64,000 bases of DNA, from positions 1-64,000 of the forward strand of contig JBMNFG010000010.1 of the NCBI GenBank assembly GCA_050949175.1. The letters are read 5' to 3'. Numbering within the stretch: position 1 is the first letter of the stretch; every line of letters begins with the position of its first letter. The position numbers were made by a program, and so were the translations under genes. Under the pieces are notes generated by a model that saw only the letters and a list, made by a program, of their open reading frames with translations, had not been told where the DNA came from and made no database searches. The stretch is from UBA4971 sp900019985. Lineage in GTDB: Bacteria; Bacillota; SHA-98; UBA4971. Shown here one piece after another: positions 24,565 through 33,812 of the stretch.

Positions 24565-25662
24565 TTATTGAAGTTCTCCTAAAGCTGCTTCGATCTCTGA
24601 GATTACCATGGGGTCCTTTTCTTCCTGAAGTGCGCTCAGTAGGATCTCTTTTGCTTTGGGAGTCCCGATTCTCCCTATAGCCCATGCGCTATGGGCGCGC
24701 ACCGGAACATGAGGGTATTTCAAGGTTTCAGCAAGGTATTCAAGGAGGTTCGGGTCTTTCATATTCCCTGCAGCAATCACAGCATCTCCCAGAATTCGGT
24801 TCCTACGTGCATAGTTTTTCCCAATGACGTCCGCGATGTCATTTAAGGCTTCTTTCCGTGATGGGGATTTACCGAGGTTCAGGAGGTTCGGTAATGAGAA
24901 GAGCTCCAGTTCTTCACCGGATGGCAACGAAAGATCCCGCAATACATCGGCATTGTGAGGGCAGATGCGTTGACATATCTCACATCCTATCAGCCTGACA
25001 CCGTAAGCTTCCCGGATTTCAGGCGGAACCGGCGTCCCTGTGCCCATATGGGCCCGAATGCACTTTGTCAGGTCTATCGTGCCTTCCGGCATAATTGCAC
25101 CTGTTGGGCATGAGTAGACGCATTTATTACAGTCAGCGCAGTCTGATGCCACTTTAAGTGGCTCATCCGACAGAGTCGCCTCCCCTATCTCGGTGTCGGT
25201 TACTATTCCAAAGAGGATTATGAAGGAACCTGAATCATTTGAGTAGACTAAAGAGTTCTGCCTGTATACTCCAAGACCTGCCTTCACTGCCAGGTGCTTA
25301 AGCGGGAGTTTGGAGGTGACTACTGCGTTTATGCCATGGCTTCGCAGCCAGCCTGCAAAGGATTCAGCCTTTTTGAGATATTTCGGATACTCCTGGTAGT
25401 GAGATGAATAAACAGCTATGCCCGGCGGAAACGGTTCTTTGAAAGGTTCATGAGATCCCACCAGAATCAGCACTTGCTTGGCATCTGCTATCACTTCCGC
25501 AGGGTCATGCTTTAAGTTGCGCCGAGACCATTCCTCTTCCGGGATTAGGCTTTCATCGATTCGCCTTTGAACCTCCCTGCTCCATTCGAACGGGTGTTCT
25601 GCCGGAACTATGCCTACCGAACTAAACCCCAGCTCAAGCGCTTTTTCTGTTGTATCGTTCAT
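24565..25662 (-). CDS. queG: QueG-like epoxyqueuosine reductase family protein with HEAT repeats
   Basis: 365 residues. Two ferredoxin-type clusters are supplied by CADCNKCVYSCP and CEICQRICPHN, after the cobalamin-binding N-terminal region with PLKHLAVKAGLGVYRQNSL, as in QueG (PL..-AV-AGLG-..GKN). After residue 290 come HEAT-like repeats (VPVRAHSAWAIGRIG), also found in QueG. QueG reduces epoxyqueuosine to queuosine in tRNA. The match is weaker than typical QueG at the N-terminus, so a related B12/iron-sulfur reductase remains possible. Confidence 0.72.
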   Translation of the reverse strand: MNDTTEKALELGFSSVGIVPAEHPFEWSREVQRRIDESLIPEEEWSRRNLKHDPAEVIADAKQVLILVGSHEPFKEPFPPGIAVYSSHYQEYPKYLKKAESFAGWLRSHGINAVVTSKLPLKHLAVKAGLGVYRQNSLVYSNDSGSFIILFGIVTDTEIGEATLSDEPLKVASDCADCNKCVYSCPTGAIMPEGTIDLTKCIRAHMGTGTPVPPEIREAYGVRLIGCEICQRICPHNADVLRDLSLPSGEELELFSLPNLLNLGKSPSRKEALNDIADVIGKNYARRNRILGDAVIAAGNMKDPNLLEYLAETLKYPHVPVRAHSAWAIGRIGTPKAKEILLSALQEEKDPMVISEIEAALGELQ

Positions 25663-25808
25663 ATTCAGAGGCGCGGCTATCTCAACTCACCTTTCCCCTA
25701 CCCTGATTTAATCCCGAAATAAAACGAGCCTGGGGTTTCAAAACAAGTGCTTATGGCCCCGGGCTCGTGCTATAATCAGCTAGGTCCAGCTTCCATGCTT
25801 GCTATTTG

Positions 25809-26036
25809 TCAGTGGCAAGTGCTGCATGACCCGCCGCTGCATGTTCCGCATCCGCATGAACTCGAAGCACTTGTCCTAAAACCGCTTCCTCCGCTGTATG
25901 CGAAAGCCGACATAAGGCGCTTAATGTCACTGCTCCCGCACTTAGGGCAAGTTACGCCGGAACTGTCATTTGAAGATCTTAATAATTCTTCGAACTTAGC
26001 GTCACATTTGTTGCAACTGAACTCAAAGATTGGCAT
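25809..26036 (-). CDS. FmdB-family zinc ribbon protein
   Basis: 75 residues starting MPIFEFSCNKCDAKFEEL. CNKC and CPKC form one zinc ribbon, the FmdB/CxxC regulatory-protein signature. The tail is Gly/Ser/Cys-rich (SSCGCGTCSGGSCSTC). The start chosen is the second of two adjacent ATGs, eight bases after AAAGGAGG. Function unknown; members are often near formamide or amide metabolism genes, but no such gene is adjacent here. Confidence 0.85.
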   Translation of the reverse strand: MPIFEFSCNKCDAKFEELLRSSNDSSGVTCPKCGSSDIKRLMSAFAYSGGSGFRTSASSSCGCGTCSGGSCSTCH

Positions 26037-26099
26037 CATGCGCGCCTCCTTTCCCACGGAAGCATTATACTCCTAATCGCGCGAGAAGTTCAACCGAAC

Positions 26100-27515
26100 C
26101 TAATTCTTGCGGAGCCTTGAAAGCTCACTTCTATACTTTGAGTTTAACGGCTCTTCTTTAAGGGCTTCTTGAAGCTCAGCGATTGCATCTTCCTTTCTTC
26201 CCATAGCCTCGTATACCATGGCCAGATGGTAGTGGGCAGTTGACAAGGCTTTCTTGTCCGGGAACAGGTTGTCGAACAGTAACGCCCTTCGTATCGTCAG
26301 CTCCGCTTCCTCTAGGTCACCCGACCTAAAATATGCCCATCCGAGGCTATCCATATAAACGGGATTTGCGGGATCTCCGTGGACAGCAGTCTCAAGAAGA
26401 GTAATCGCCCTCTTGATGTCACGCTCGGAATCTGCAAGGATGAATCCGAGATTGTTATAAGCCGGGAGATAACTTGGAGCTTGTGCCAGCACCGTCTCAA
26501 GGGCAAGGATGGCGTTATCGGTATCTCCGGTATGCCAGTAGCACAGCCCCATATTGGATCTGGCATAGAAGTTCTCAGGATCCAGCTCAATGACGCGCTT
26601 ATAGGCTGCAAGAGCTTTATCGAACCGCCCCTTGGAGTATGCTGATTCTGCCTCTTTTAGCTTAGCCCTCATTTCTTCAGCTTCTTCTATGACGAAGGCA
26701 TCATCTTTTACGCCTGTGTTTAACTTGATATCCTTCATCACCTGGCTTAGGCTTCCGTAGCTCGTTATCAGGTTAACCTGGGTAGGAAGATACAGTCCCC
26801 GTTCAACCTGGGTTACAGTGATTTCTCCCCGCAGGTCTCCTTTCAGGTCGATAACACTCAGTACGTAGCTGTCCCAACTCCCCTTGCTGCCCACATTTGC
26901 CTTCTTAAGCTTTAGCAGCGTGCGCTCTCCCAGGATATCGTTGGTTTCTGCCTGAAGGATCAGGTATCTGACATTATCAATCCAGAAGACCTCAGATTCT
27001 TTTTGAGGTGCTTGGAGATTGTCTGCAACCAAAACGTACGCGATCCTATCTTCCATGCTTACTTTATCGCTGATAGTGACGTTGTAATGCCTCTGGACGT
27101 CATCCCTTGCAAACCGCAGCATGAATTTGAGGGTCTCAAGACCTTGCACAGTCAAGGAATCATATGCTTTCCAGGAACCGTCTTTGTTGACTACCACTCC
27201 TGTTATGCCTTGCTGCACTACCTGAGTGCCTTCATAGCTTTCAGGAGCAAGATAATTAATGCTGTACTTGTCAGGGCGCTTATATGTAAGTTTCATTACG
27301 ATAGTCTCTGATACACCGTTTCGTTCGTAGACAGATTCCAGGATGCACTCAAAGTCCTTCACATGGGCAGATGCAAGGGACATCTGCTTCAGCAAACCTT
27401 CTACAGTGAGTTCTTCCGCTGATATGTGCCATGTTCCTAAAAGGAGAGATAGACTGATGGCGATTACTGAAGCTTTGACTATCTTTCTTATGAGACATTG
27501 TCTTCTTGTGTTCAC
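26100..27515 (-). CDS. Exported LolA-like protein with C-terminal TPR repeats
   Basis: 471 residues. An uncleaved or cleaved N-terminal hydrophobic segment (residues 12-33) targets it outside. Residues 35-270 resemble the LolA/LolB-like outer-membrane lipoprotein-sorting fold, which in Bacillota occurs in exported proteins sometimes linked to sporulation (for example MKLTYKRPDKYSINYLAP). Residues 285-465 hold at least four TPR units (ALAAYKRVIELDPENFYARSNMG pattern is visible in the first). It may bind lipid or protein partners at the membrane surface; role unknown. GTG start after GGGGGAAG. Confidence 0.75.
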   Translation of the reverse strand: MNTRRQCLIRKIVKASVIAISLSLLLGTWHISAEELTVEGLLKQMSLASAHVKDFECILESVYERNGVSETIVMKLTYKRPDKYSINYLAPESYEGTQVVQQGITGVVVNKDGSWKAYDSLTVQGLETLKFMLRFARDDVQRHYNVTISDKVSMEDRIAYVLVADNLQAPQKESEVFWIDNVRYLILQAETNDILGERTLLKLKKANVGSKGSWDSYVLSVIDLKGDLRGEITVTQVERGLYLPTQVNLITSYGSLSQVMKDIKLNTGVKDDAFVIEEAEEMRAKLKEAESAYSKGRFDKALAAYKRVIELDPENFYARSNMGLCYWHTGDTDNAILALETVLAQAPSYLPAYNNLGFILADSERDIKRAITLLETAVHGDPANPVYMDSLGWAYFRSGDLEEAELTIRRALLFDNLFPDKKALSTAHYHLAMVYEAMGRKEDAIAELQEALKEEPLNSKYRSELSRLRKN

Positions 27516-27655
27516 AGCGTTTCTTCCCCCATAATCATCGGAATATAATAATCAGGCTAAAACACGCTCTTTGTGTAGTATCTATAAGATCAGAGTTTCT
27601 TCTTGTGTATTATAAATTCCTGCTAGGGCTCTTTCTTCTTAATAGCAATTGCTCC

Positions 27656-28450
27656 TTAGACTTCCAGTTCCAGCATAGTTTGGAGCATGTGGGCATTGAC
27701 AGCGGCTTGGCCCGCATGGCAGTTGTTGAAAAATACATATGTCTTATCTGTTTTGTCTCGGACCTTTTGGATCTTAGGGAGCCATTCTTCGAGTTCTTCC
27801 TCTGAATAGAGGTAATCATATCGCTCTCCGGGATGACTGTGTTTCCACCATTTCTTTGCATTTCTCCCGTGAAACCTTATATAACCTAGGTCAGATGTAG
27901 CTTCTGCAACCGGCGGCACAAGCCCGGGAAGTTTCGGTTCATCCACTGCACAGAAACCAAGATCGTTGTTTCGGAGAATATCGAAGGTCTCATCATTGAT
28001 CCACCCAATATTTCGAAACTCAACAATAACCGGCACTTCTGGCAACAGATCTTTGAACTGAAGCATATATTCGATGTTAGGCTGGGTTTTCTTGAAGCTC
28101 CAAGGAAACTGGGCAAGGATGCATCCGAGCATGCCCCGGTCAGTCATTGGCCTAAGTGCCTCCATGAATGCTTCAAATATCTCCTTCTGGGCTGCGGCGT
28201 CTTGGCCGTCCTTAAGCTCATGGGTCATGGCTTTGTTGGCTTTTACGCAAAACTCAAAGTCATCTGGGACTTTTCGAACGAGCCCTTCTATCGTTCGCCT
28301 TGAAGGCATCTGGTAATATGTAAAGTTTAACTCCACCGAGGGAAACTTCTTAGCATAAAACGCCAGCATATCGGCTTTCTTAGTATTCTCGGGATAGAAC
28401 ACACCTATCCAGTCCTCGTAGCTGAAACCGGATGTACCTATTATAATCAT
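27656..28450 (-). CDS. DUF72 (YecE-like) protein
   Basis: 264 residues, a TIM-barrel protein of unknown function. The start IIIGTSGFSYEDWIGVFYP and the internal VKANKAMTH segment are family signatures, as is the C-terminal YVFFNNCHAGQAAVNA. It overlaps the end of dinB by four bases and is translated with it, so a link to DNA damage tolerance is possible but not established. Confidence 0.9.
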   Translation of the reverse strand: MIIIGTSGFSYEDWIGVFYPENTKKADMLAFYAKKFPSVELNFTYYQMPSRRTIEGLVRKVPDDFEFCVKANKAMTHELKDGQDAAAQKEIFEAFMEALRPMTDRGMLGCILAQFPWSFKKTQPNIEYMLQFKDLLPEVPVIVEFRNIGWINDETFDILRNNDLGFCAVDEPKLPGLVPPVAEATSDLGYIRFHGRNAKKWWKHSHPGERYDYLYSEEELEEWLPKIQKVRDKTDKTYVFFNNCHAGQAAVNAHMLQTMLELEV

Positions 28451-29685
28451 ACAGTGTAACCTCCCTCAGTCCGCCCTGCTCTCCCGTTTTTTGCCCTCTT
28501 ACCACGCTGGATAAGACTTGCACGGGTGATTGCGTCTTCACCGAACTTGTCACGGACCTTATCCATGGCATCTGTCGCGCGTCGCCTCTTTTCGTCCTCC
28601 TCAAACAAGGCGAGCTGATGCATGAAATCGTCTTTTGATGAGAGGTTTGATACAGTAACCCCAACCAGGCGGATCCTTCTCCTTCGGTTCCAGTGGTGAA
28701 GAAAGAGCCTTTTGGCTGTTTGGTATATATCTTCATCCAGCGATGTGAAGAACGAAAACGTATTTGCCCGTGTCAATGTGGTAAAGTCGGAGTAGCGAAG
28801 CTTCAAAGTCACTGTCCTTGCCACGAGTCCGTGCTGACGTAACCGTCTGCCGACTTGCTGGGAAAGATACAGGATGCAGCTTAATATGAACCCCTCATCA
28901 TCTGAGTCTTCAGCAAGTGTGGTTTCATGCCCTATCGACTTGGGCATCTCCCAAAGGGAAGGGTTAACACGGCTATTGTCGATGCCGGAAGCAAGGTTCC
29001 TAAGGAGACGGCCTGCTTCGCCCAGCTTTTCAACAAGCAGTTCGACTGGTGTTTTCGCCAGAGCTCCCACAGTGCTGATGCCCAGCGCCTCTAAGATCTG
29101 CGCTGTCTTCTCCCCTACCCCGTACAGCTTACGTACAGGAAGCGGCCATATGACATCCTCTACATCTTCATAACGTATCACAGTAAGCCCATCAGGTTTT
29201 TGCATGTCTGAGGCCATTTTTGCCAGGAGCTTGGAAGGGGCTATGCCCATTGAACACGTAAGTCCGAAGCTTTCTCTGATTTCAGTTTTGATTTTCCCGG
29301 CTATCTGAATTGCATCTCCGTGAAGGCGTTCGCAGCCTGAGACATCAAGGAATGCCTCATCTATGGAGAACGGTTCGACGACGGGGGTATATTTGCTGTA
29401 CAAGCTCAGTAGCCGACGGGAAATCTCTTCGTAAAGGGAATGCCGACCTCTGACAAGTATTGCATGGGGACAGAGGCGTCTCGCTTCTCTGACAGGCATA
29501 GCTGAGCGGACACCGAACTTGCGAGCCTCATAGGACGCTGTGGATACCACGCCTCTACCGCCAGGATCGCCGCACACAATCACAGGCTTCCCGCGAAGGC
29601 TGGGATCAGCCTGCTGCTCTACAGCGGCGAAGAATGCGTCCATGTCTATATGGATCACAGTCAGTTTGTCGTTATTCTTCAACAT
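28447..29685 (-). CDS. dinB: DNA polymerase IV (Y family)
   Basis: 412 residues. Error-prone translesion polymerase. Catalytic residues are in IHIDMDAFFAAVEQ and SIDEAFLDVS; the helix-hairpin-helix thumb (VRKLYGVGEKTAQILEALG) and the little-finger domain follow. The C-terminus reads RAKNGRAGRTEGG rather than a clear QxxLF-type clamp-binding peptide; a LALFEEDEK string near residue 370 could serve instead. I see no good SOS box upstream. Downstream DUF72 is translationally coupled. Confidence 0.95.
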   Translation of the reverse strand: MLKNNDKLTVIHIDMDAFFAAVEQQADPSLRGKPVIVCGDPGGRGVVSTASYEARKFGVRSAMPVREARRLCPHAILVRGRHSLYEEISRRLLSLYSKYTPVVEPFSIDEAFLDVSGCERLHGDAIQIAGKIKTEIRESFGLTCSMGIAPSKLLAKMASDMQKPDGLTVIRYEDVEDVIWPLPVRKLYGVGEKTAQILEALGISTVGALAKTPVELLVEKLGEAGRLLRNLASGIDNSRVNPSLWEMPKSIGHETTLAEDSDDEGFILSCILYLSQQVGRRLRQHGLVARTVTLKLRYSDFTTLTRANTFSFFTSLDEDIYQTAKRLFLHHWNRRRRIRLVGVTVSNLSSKDDFMHQLALFEEDEKRRRATDAMDKVRDKFGEDAITRASLIQRGKRAKNGRAGRTEGGYTV

Positions 29686-29825
29686 GTTTTTTCACAGGCC
29701 TTAGCAGCTCCCATGTATCTCGACTGGAAAAATGTTAAGAACCAGGCCTTAAGACGGAGTAGACGTGCTGCCTAAAATTAGGCGCATGGGCTCGCCATGT
29801 AACCCGGTAAGCTCTTCTGTATGTG

Positions 29826-29857
29826 CCGGGGCATGCTCCCCTCGGAGGATGCCCCGG
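29826..29857. terminator. Hairpin between pduL and dinB
   Basis: CCGGGGCAT pairs with ATGCCCCGG, with an inner CTCC/GGAG pair. No T-run follows on either strand, so it may be a processing or stabilising structure rather than a terminator. Confidence 0.45.
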
Positions 29858-29877
29858 AAAGGACTGAGAAAAGATGC

Positions 29878-30486
29878 TTAAGCTTTTCTAATGGCCTCTG
29901 CAGTAGCCCTGTCTACGACAGTAACCGTATCGCCTTGTCTTAATCCTGCAGCGTTGGCCTCATCGGTGTCAAGATGCATATCAAGGTCAAAGTCTTCTCT
30001 TACCCTGACTACCACACTGTCAAATATCAAGGGCCTTTCCCCTTCTGTTTTGACCATGATCTCTTCGCCGTCTTTAACTCCGAACTCTTCTGCGATCTCA
30101 GGTGTAAAGTGAATGTGCCGCTTTGCCACAATCACTCCTTGCTCTAGCTTAACAGGACCGTACGGCCCGACGATGACGATTCCGGGAGTCCCTTCTATGT
30201 CACCGGATTCACGGACCGGAGCGTTGACACCTAATGCGAAGCAATCAGTCCTGGATATCTCCACCTGTGTTGCTTTCCGGGAAGGGCCGAGTATTCTTAC
30301 GTTCTGGAGTATTCCTTTCGGCCCTACGAGAGTGACCTTCTCTTCTGCTGCGTACTGCCCTGGTTGGGACAGATCCTTGAAAGGAGTCAGCTCATAGCCC
30401 GGTCCGAACAGGAGTTCCAGGTGTTCCTGGGAAACATGGACGTGTCGTGCAGAGATACCAACTGGGATTCTTCTTGTGTTAGCCAT
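29878..30486 (-). CDS. pduL: Phosphate propanoyltransferase (PduL type)
   Basis: 202 residues from the ATG of MANTRRIPVG, preceded by GGAGGG; an upstream in-frame ATG is less likely. PduL converts an acyl-CoA and phosphate to acyl phosphate plus CoA and can replace phosphotransacetylase. The two zinc-histidine regions SARHVHVSQEHLELLFG and VAKRHIHFTPE and the metal-binding H-x-D region HLDTDEANAAG are present. It stands alone, without microcompartment shell genes, so it probably serves acetate or propionate formation in fermentation. Confidence 0.93.
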   Translation of the reverse strand: MANTRRIPVGISARHVHVSQEHLELLFGPGYELTPFKDLSQPGQYAAEEKVTLVGPKGILQNVRILGPSRKATQVEISRTDCFALGVNAPVRESGDIEGTPGIVIVGPYGPVKLEQGVIVAKRHIHFTPEIAEEFGVKDGEEIMVKTEGERPLIFDSVVVRVREDFDLDMHLDTDEANAAGLRQGDTVTVVDRATAEAIRKA

Positions 30487-30640
30487 TTTATCTAAACCCT
30501 CCATCCATATGTAAGTTCTAAGTGATGAGATAACCATGACCTCTTAATTTTAACATAATTGCGTTCTCCAAATAGAACGTATTTCCTTCAAAGAGGGATT
30601 CTACAGGTTAGAGGCGGACAAAATGAGGCTTAAGCGCCCG

Positions 30641-30669
30641 TTGACAAATGAGGTGGCCTTTGTTAGAAT
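30641..30669 (+). promoter_or_regulatory. Sigma-A promoter of tRNA-Trp
   Basis: TTGACA, 17 bp, TAGAAT, about 20 bp upstream of the mature tRNA; nearly consensus, as expected for a stable RNA. Confidence 0.88.
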
Positions 30670-30690
30670 GGCGGTGCAGCTAAGTTGTGC

Positions 30691-30766
<76 letters not shown>

Positions 30767-30785
30767 TTTTTGTGTACAAAAAGCG

Positions 30786-30817
30786 AAGGCGCTCTCTTCA
30801 AAGAGCGCCTCCTTTTG
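30786..30817 (+). terminator. Terminator after tRNA-Trp
   Basis: GGCGCTCT pairs with AGAGCGCC, then CCTTTTGTT. It may also serve the convergent ferritin-like gene on the other strand. Confidence 0.8.
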
Positions 30818-30822
30818 TTCTG

Positions 30823-31344
30823 TTAGCAGTTCTCCGGTCCATTCCACATGATCACTGATTGAATGAACTCGAGAGATATTTTGTGATATATCTCATCGTT
30901 TTGAATGCATAAAAGTGCCTCACGAGCTTGTGGGTTCGGTGCCATCATAGCCAGTTCAGCATATTCTCCTATAGCGTGAACCTCGCTTTCCAGCGCCATG
31001 GCAATCCCTCTGGCAAACTCTTCATCAGGAGGAAACGGAGGCATTGGTTCACTGGGGCTTTCAGGTGGCATGGGGATCCACGCGCTTTCCAGCAAATCAT
31101 CCTCCTCCATAGTATCGCTCGGCCAGTTCCAACAATCAGGATCCATTTCATGTGCGGGTTCGGCTTCCGGGCATATGCAGCTCAACAGCCTGGCGTGCCT
31201 TTTTTCTTCAGTGGCAAAGCACATGAGTCTGGCACGAATGGCTACGTGCGGCGCTTCAAAGGCAAGATTCTTATACATACGAGCAGCTTCGAGTTCATCT
31301 CTTATGGCAGCTTGTACTGCCCTGCAAAATTCATTCTTTGACAT
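30823..31344 (-). CDS. Ferritin-like (rubrerythrin-type) di-iron protein
   Basis: 173 residues forming a four-helix bundle. Di-iron ligands are apparent in RDELEAARMY, EEKRHARL, ESEVHAIGEY and NDEIYHKI. A Pro/acidic linker (residues 75-110) separates two helical pairs, longer than usual. Likely a peroxide or iron-handling protein of anaerobes. Its ribosome site lies in a small hairpin (GATGCCT/AGGCATC around 31349-31370), a possible translational control. Confidence 0.78.
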   Translation of the reverse strand: MSKNEFCRAVQAAIRDELEAARMYKNLAFEAPHVAIRARLMCFATEEKRHARLLSCICPEAEPAHEMDPDCWNWPSDTMEEDDLLESAWIPMPPESPSEPMPPFPPDEEFARGIAMALESEVHAIGEYAELAMMAPNPQAREALLCIQNDEIYHKISLEFIQSVIMWNGPENC

Positions 31345-31418
31345 AGCAAGATGCCTCCTTTCGAAGGCATCATATGCGGATTAGACATGCGTTGCCACGC
31401 CCTTTTAGTTTATGGAAT

Positions 31419-32087
31419 TCATGCCACCATTTCTCCGACATCATCAGGAACTATCAAGCGGGCACTTGTTTTGGCTACGACTTCATCTACGGCAACACCG
31501 GGGGCAACTTCTCTTAGAACAAGGCCTTCCGGGGTCGGCCTGATGACTGCAAGGTCGGTAACGATAAGGTCTACCATGCGCTGGGCTGTGATAGGCATAG
31601 AGCACCTGGGAACAATCTTCGGTTGCCCGTCTTTTCTTGTGTGTTCCATAGCAACTATGACTCGCTTTGTGCCGACCACAAGATCCATTCCTCCGCCTAT
31701 GCCCGGCCCTCCTCGTCCGGGTATCCAGTAATTCGCCAGGTGCCCTCGTTCATCTACTTCAAGGGCGCCGAGGACAGTAACATCAACATGGCCTCCACGA
31801 ATAATCGTGAATGACATGGCAGTATCAAAGAACACTGCCCCTGGCAGCAGAGTTACATATTGTCCTCCTGCGTTTACTAGGTCCGGGATTTCCTCGCCAG
31901 GCTTTGCCAAAGCTCCCATGCCTATGAAGCCGTTCTCTGACTGGAACGTAATGTTCATCTCAGGAGTCAGGTAGTTGGCAACGAGGGTCGGAGTCCCGAT
32001 TCCGAGATTGACTATTTCCCCGTAGTGCAGCTCCTTGGCTACACGCCATGCTATCAGCTCCTTAGGTGAGCTCGGAAGAGCCATCAT
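31419..32087 (-). CDS. atoA: Acetoacetate CoA-transferase beta subunit (AtoA type)
   Basis: 222 residues. Together with the alpha subunit it swaps CoA between butyryl/acetyl-CoA and acetoacetate. The catalytic glutamate is in QSENGFIG; GIGTPTLVANYL and the GGGMDLVVG loop are family motifs. It is the last gene of the lysine cluster, where it would recycle acetoacetate released by Kce. It begins exactly where atoD ends. Confidence 0.92.
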   Translation of the reverse strand: MMALPSSPKELIAWRVAKELHYGEIVNLGIGTPTLVANYLTPEMNITFQSENGFIGMGALAKPGEEIPDLVNAGGQYVTLLPGAVFFDTAMSFTIIRGGHVDVTVLGALEVDERGHLANYWIPGRGGPGIGGGMDLVVGTKRVIVAMEHTRKDGQPKIVPRCSMPITAQRMVDLIVTDLAVIRPTPEGLVLREVAPGVAVDEVVAKTSARLIVPDDVGEMVA

Positions 32088-32738
32088 TTACACCCCCTTG
32101 ACGATAATGTCCACAAAGATTCCAGGGGTCATAACGTGGTCAGGATCGATTTCCCCGACATCGACCAGGTTTTCCACTTCCGCAATGACAAAGTCAGCAG
32201 CTGTAGCCATTATCGGATTGAAGTTGCGAGCTGCTCTTCTGTATACGAGGTTGCCTGCGGTATCTCCCTTGTGCGCATACAGAAGAGCTATGTCTGCGCG
32301 AAGCGGAAGCTCCAACAGATATCTTCTGCCGTCCAGTTCCATAACGGTTTTCCCTTCTTCAACCTTTGTCCCTACGCCTGTAGGTGTCAGGAACCCTCCC
32401 AGCCCGGCGCCTGCTGCTCTGATCCTCTCTACCAGAGTGCCTTGGGGAAGCATCTCCATTTCGATCTCTCCGTCGGCTATAGCCTTGACTAGCTCTGGGT
32501 TCGTTCCTGTATGCGTAGATATCAGTTTGCGCACAAGACCATACCGGATCAGCTTTCCTATGCCCACCCCGGGAAATGCCCCGTCATTATAGATGACAGT
32601 AAGGTTTCCTATTTTCCTTTCGCAAATGGCATCGATGAGCGCTTTAGGAGTCCCAACCCCTAAGAATCCGGGCAGCATCACAGTCATTCCGTCCTCAATA
32701 AACTCCATCGCTTCTTCGATGGACTTCACCTTGCTCAA
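32088..32738 (-). CDS. atoD: Acetoacetate CoA-transferase alpha subunit (AtoD type)
   Basis: 216 residues from a TTG start at 32738, chosen because GGAGG lies eight bases upstream and the protein then begins (M)SKVKSIEEAMEFIEDGM as in AtoD. A longer in-frame version to 32819 has no ribosome site. PGFLGVGTPKALIDAI and the later AGGFLTPTGVGT-type region (LGGFLTPTGVGTKVEEGK) match CoA-transferase family I alpha subunits. The 250-bp gap upstream, before kce, has AT-rich sequence and no gene. Confidence 0.9.
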   Translation of the reverse strand: MSKVKSIEEAMEFIEDGMTVMLPGFLGVGTPKALIDAICERKIGNLTVIYNDGAFPGVGIGKLIRYGLVRKLISTHTGTNPELVKAIADGEIEMEMLPQGTLVERIRAAGAGLGGFLTPTGVGTKVEEGKTVMELDGRRYLLELPLRADIALLYAHKGDTAGNLVYRRAARNFNPIMATAADFVIAEVENLVDVGEIDPDHVMTPGIFVDIIVKGV

Positions 32739-32991
32739 CCCGCACACCTCCTCGATTATCCATAGGACGGACTGCTTAAAAGGTTTGCTCCCAGTGAAAA
32801 CGCGATCTATTGCAAACAAAAACTATGAATATCTAAGTATATATAGTACAATTCTGACAATTCTAGGCACAATAATCCCTCATGCCAGGGCTTACAGAGC
32901 CCATATGTTATAGACACTACACTCCCTTGAAGGGCAAGCCGCGAAGGGAAAACCATATTGCCTCGCACATTGCCTCAAGGGGTTTCCTCTC

Positions 32992-33810
32992 TTACGGTTT
33001 GTTTATGCCCAAGATCTCCCTTGCCTCGTCCGGAGTTGCTACTTCCCTTCCTGCTTCCTTCGCAATCCGTGCGATCCTGGCAACCAACTGTGCATTGCTT
33101 TCTGCAAGCACTCCTCTGGAATAGTAGACATTGTCTTCGAAGCCTACCCTCACGTGCCCGCCTGCGGCAATCGCAACTACACCCAGCGGAAGCTCATGGC
33201 GTCCGATGCCTGCCACCTGCCATATAGAATCAGGAGGCAGCTCACGCGTCAAGTGGATGAGATTATGGATAGAACCTGACATTCCCCCGGGGACCCCCAT
33301 GACAAAGTCGAAATAAAGCGGAGGTTTCACCAATCCCCTTTTCAAAAGGCGCATTGCATTTGCCACATGCCCAAGATCGAATATCTCAAGCTCGGGCTTG
33401 ATTTCCAGCTCCAGCATTCTTGCTGCAAGTTTTTCTATAAGCGGCTCCGGGTTTTCGAAGATATCATCTCCGAAGTTTACTGTGCCGCATGTGAGAGTTG
33501 CCATTTCAGGCCTGAGGTCAAGGGGAAGCACCCTTTCGTCCTGGGGTGTCCCTACAGCTCCTCCCGTGGAGATCTGCACAATCAGATCGGTCTTTTCGCG
33601 AATAAGATCACAGGTCCTCCCGAATATCTCCATGTCTTGTGTGGGATTTCCTTCTTCGTCTCTGACGTGGATGTGTACTATAGATGCTCCGGCCTCTCTT
33701 GCCTCCGCTGCCGCTTGGGCAATCTCTTCAGGAGTCAGCGGGAGGTTTGGATTGTGTTCTCTTGTGGTCTCAGCGCCTACCAAGGCAGCTGTGATTATCA
33801 GTTTATCCAC
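32992..33810 (-). CDS. kce: 3-keto-5-aminohexanoate cleavage enzyme
   Basis: 272 residues, TIM-barrel zinc enzyme of the BKACE family. It cleaves 3-keto-5-aminohexanoate with acetyl-CoA to 3-aminobutyryl-CoA and acetoacetate. The zinc histidines are H46 and H48 in IVHIHVRD, with the later GGHVRVGFEDN segment contributing the glutamate. Its position between kal and the CoA-transferase genes specifies this BKACE as Kce rather than another beta-keto acid enzyme. Confidence 0.95.
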   Translation of the reverse strand: MDKLIITAALVGAETTREHNPNLPLTPEEIAQAAAEAREAGASIVHIHVRDEEGNPTQDMEIFGRTCDLIREKTDLIVQISTGGAVGTPQDERVLPLDLRPEMATLTCGTVNFGDDIFENPEPLIEKLAARMLELEIKPELEIFDLGHVANAMRLLKRGLVKPPLYFDFVMGVPGGMSGSIHNLIHLTRELPPDSIWQVAGIGRHELPLGVVAIAAGGHVRVGFEDNVYYSRGVLAESNAQLVARIARIAKEAGREVATPDEAREILGINKP

Positions 33811-33812
33811 GA

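Noticed and set aside
28740..29760. SOS box for dinB
   Set aside because: Only weak partial matches such as GAAAAATGTTAAG were found upstream; none fits the Bacillus consensus.
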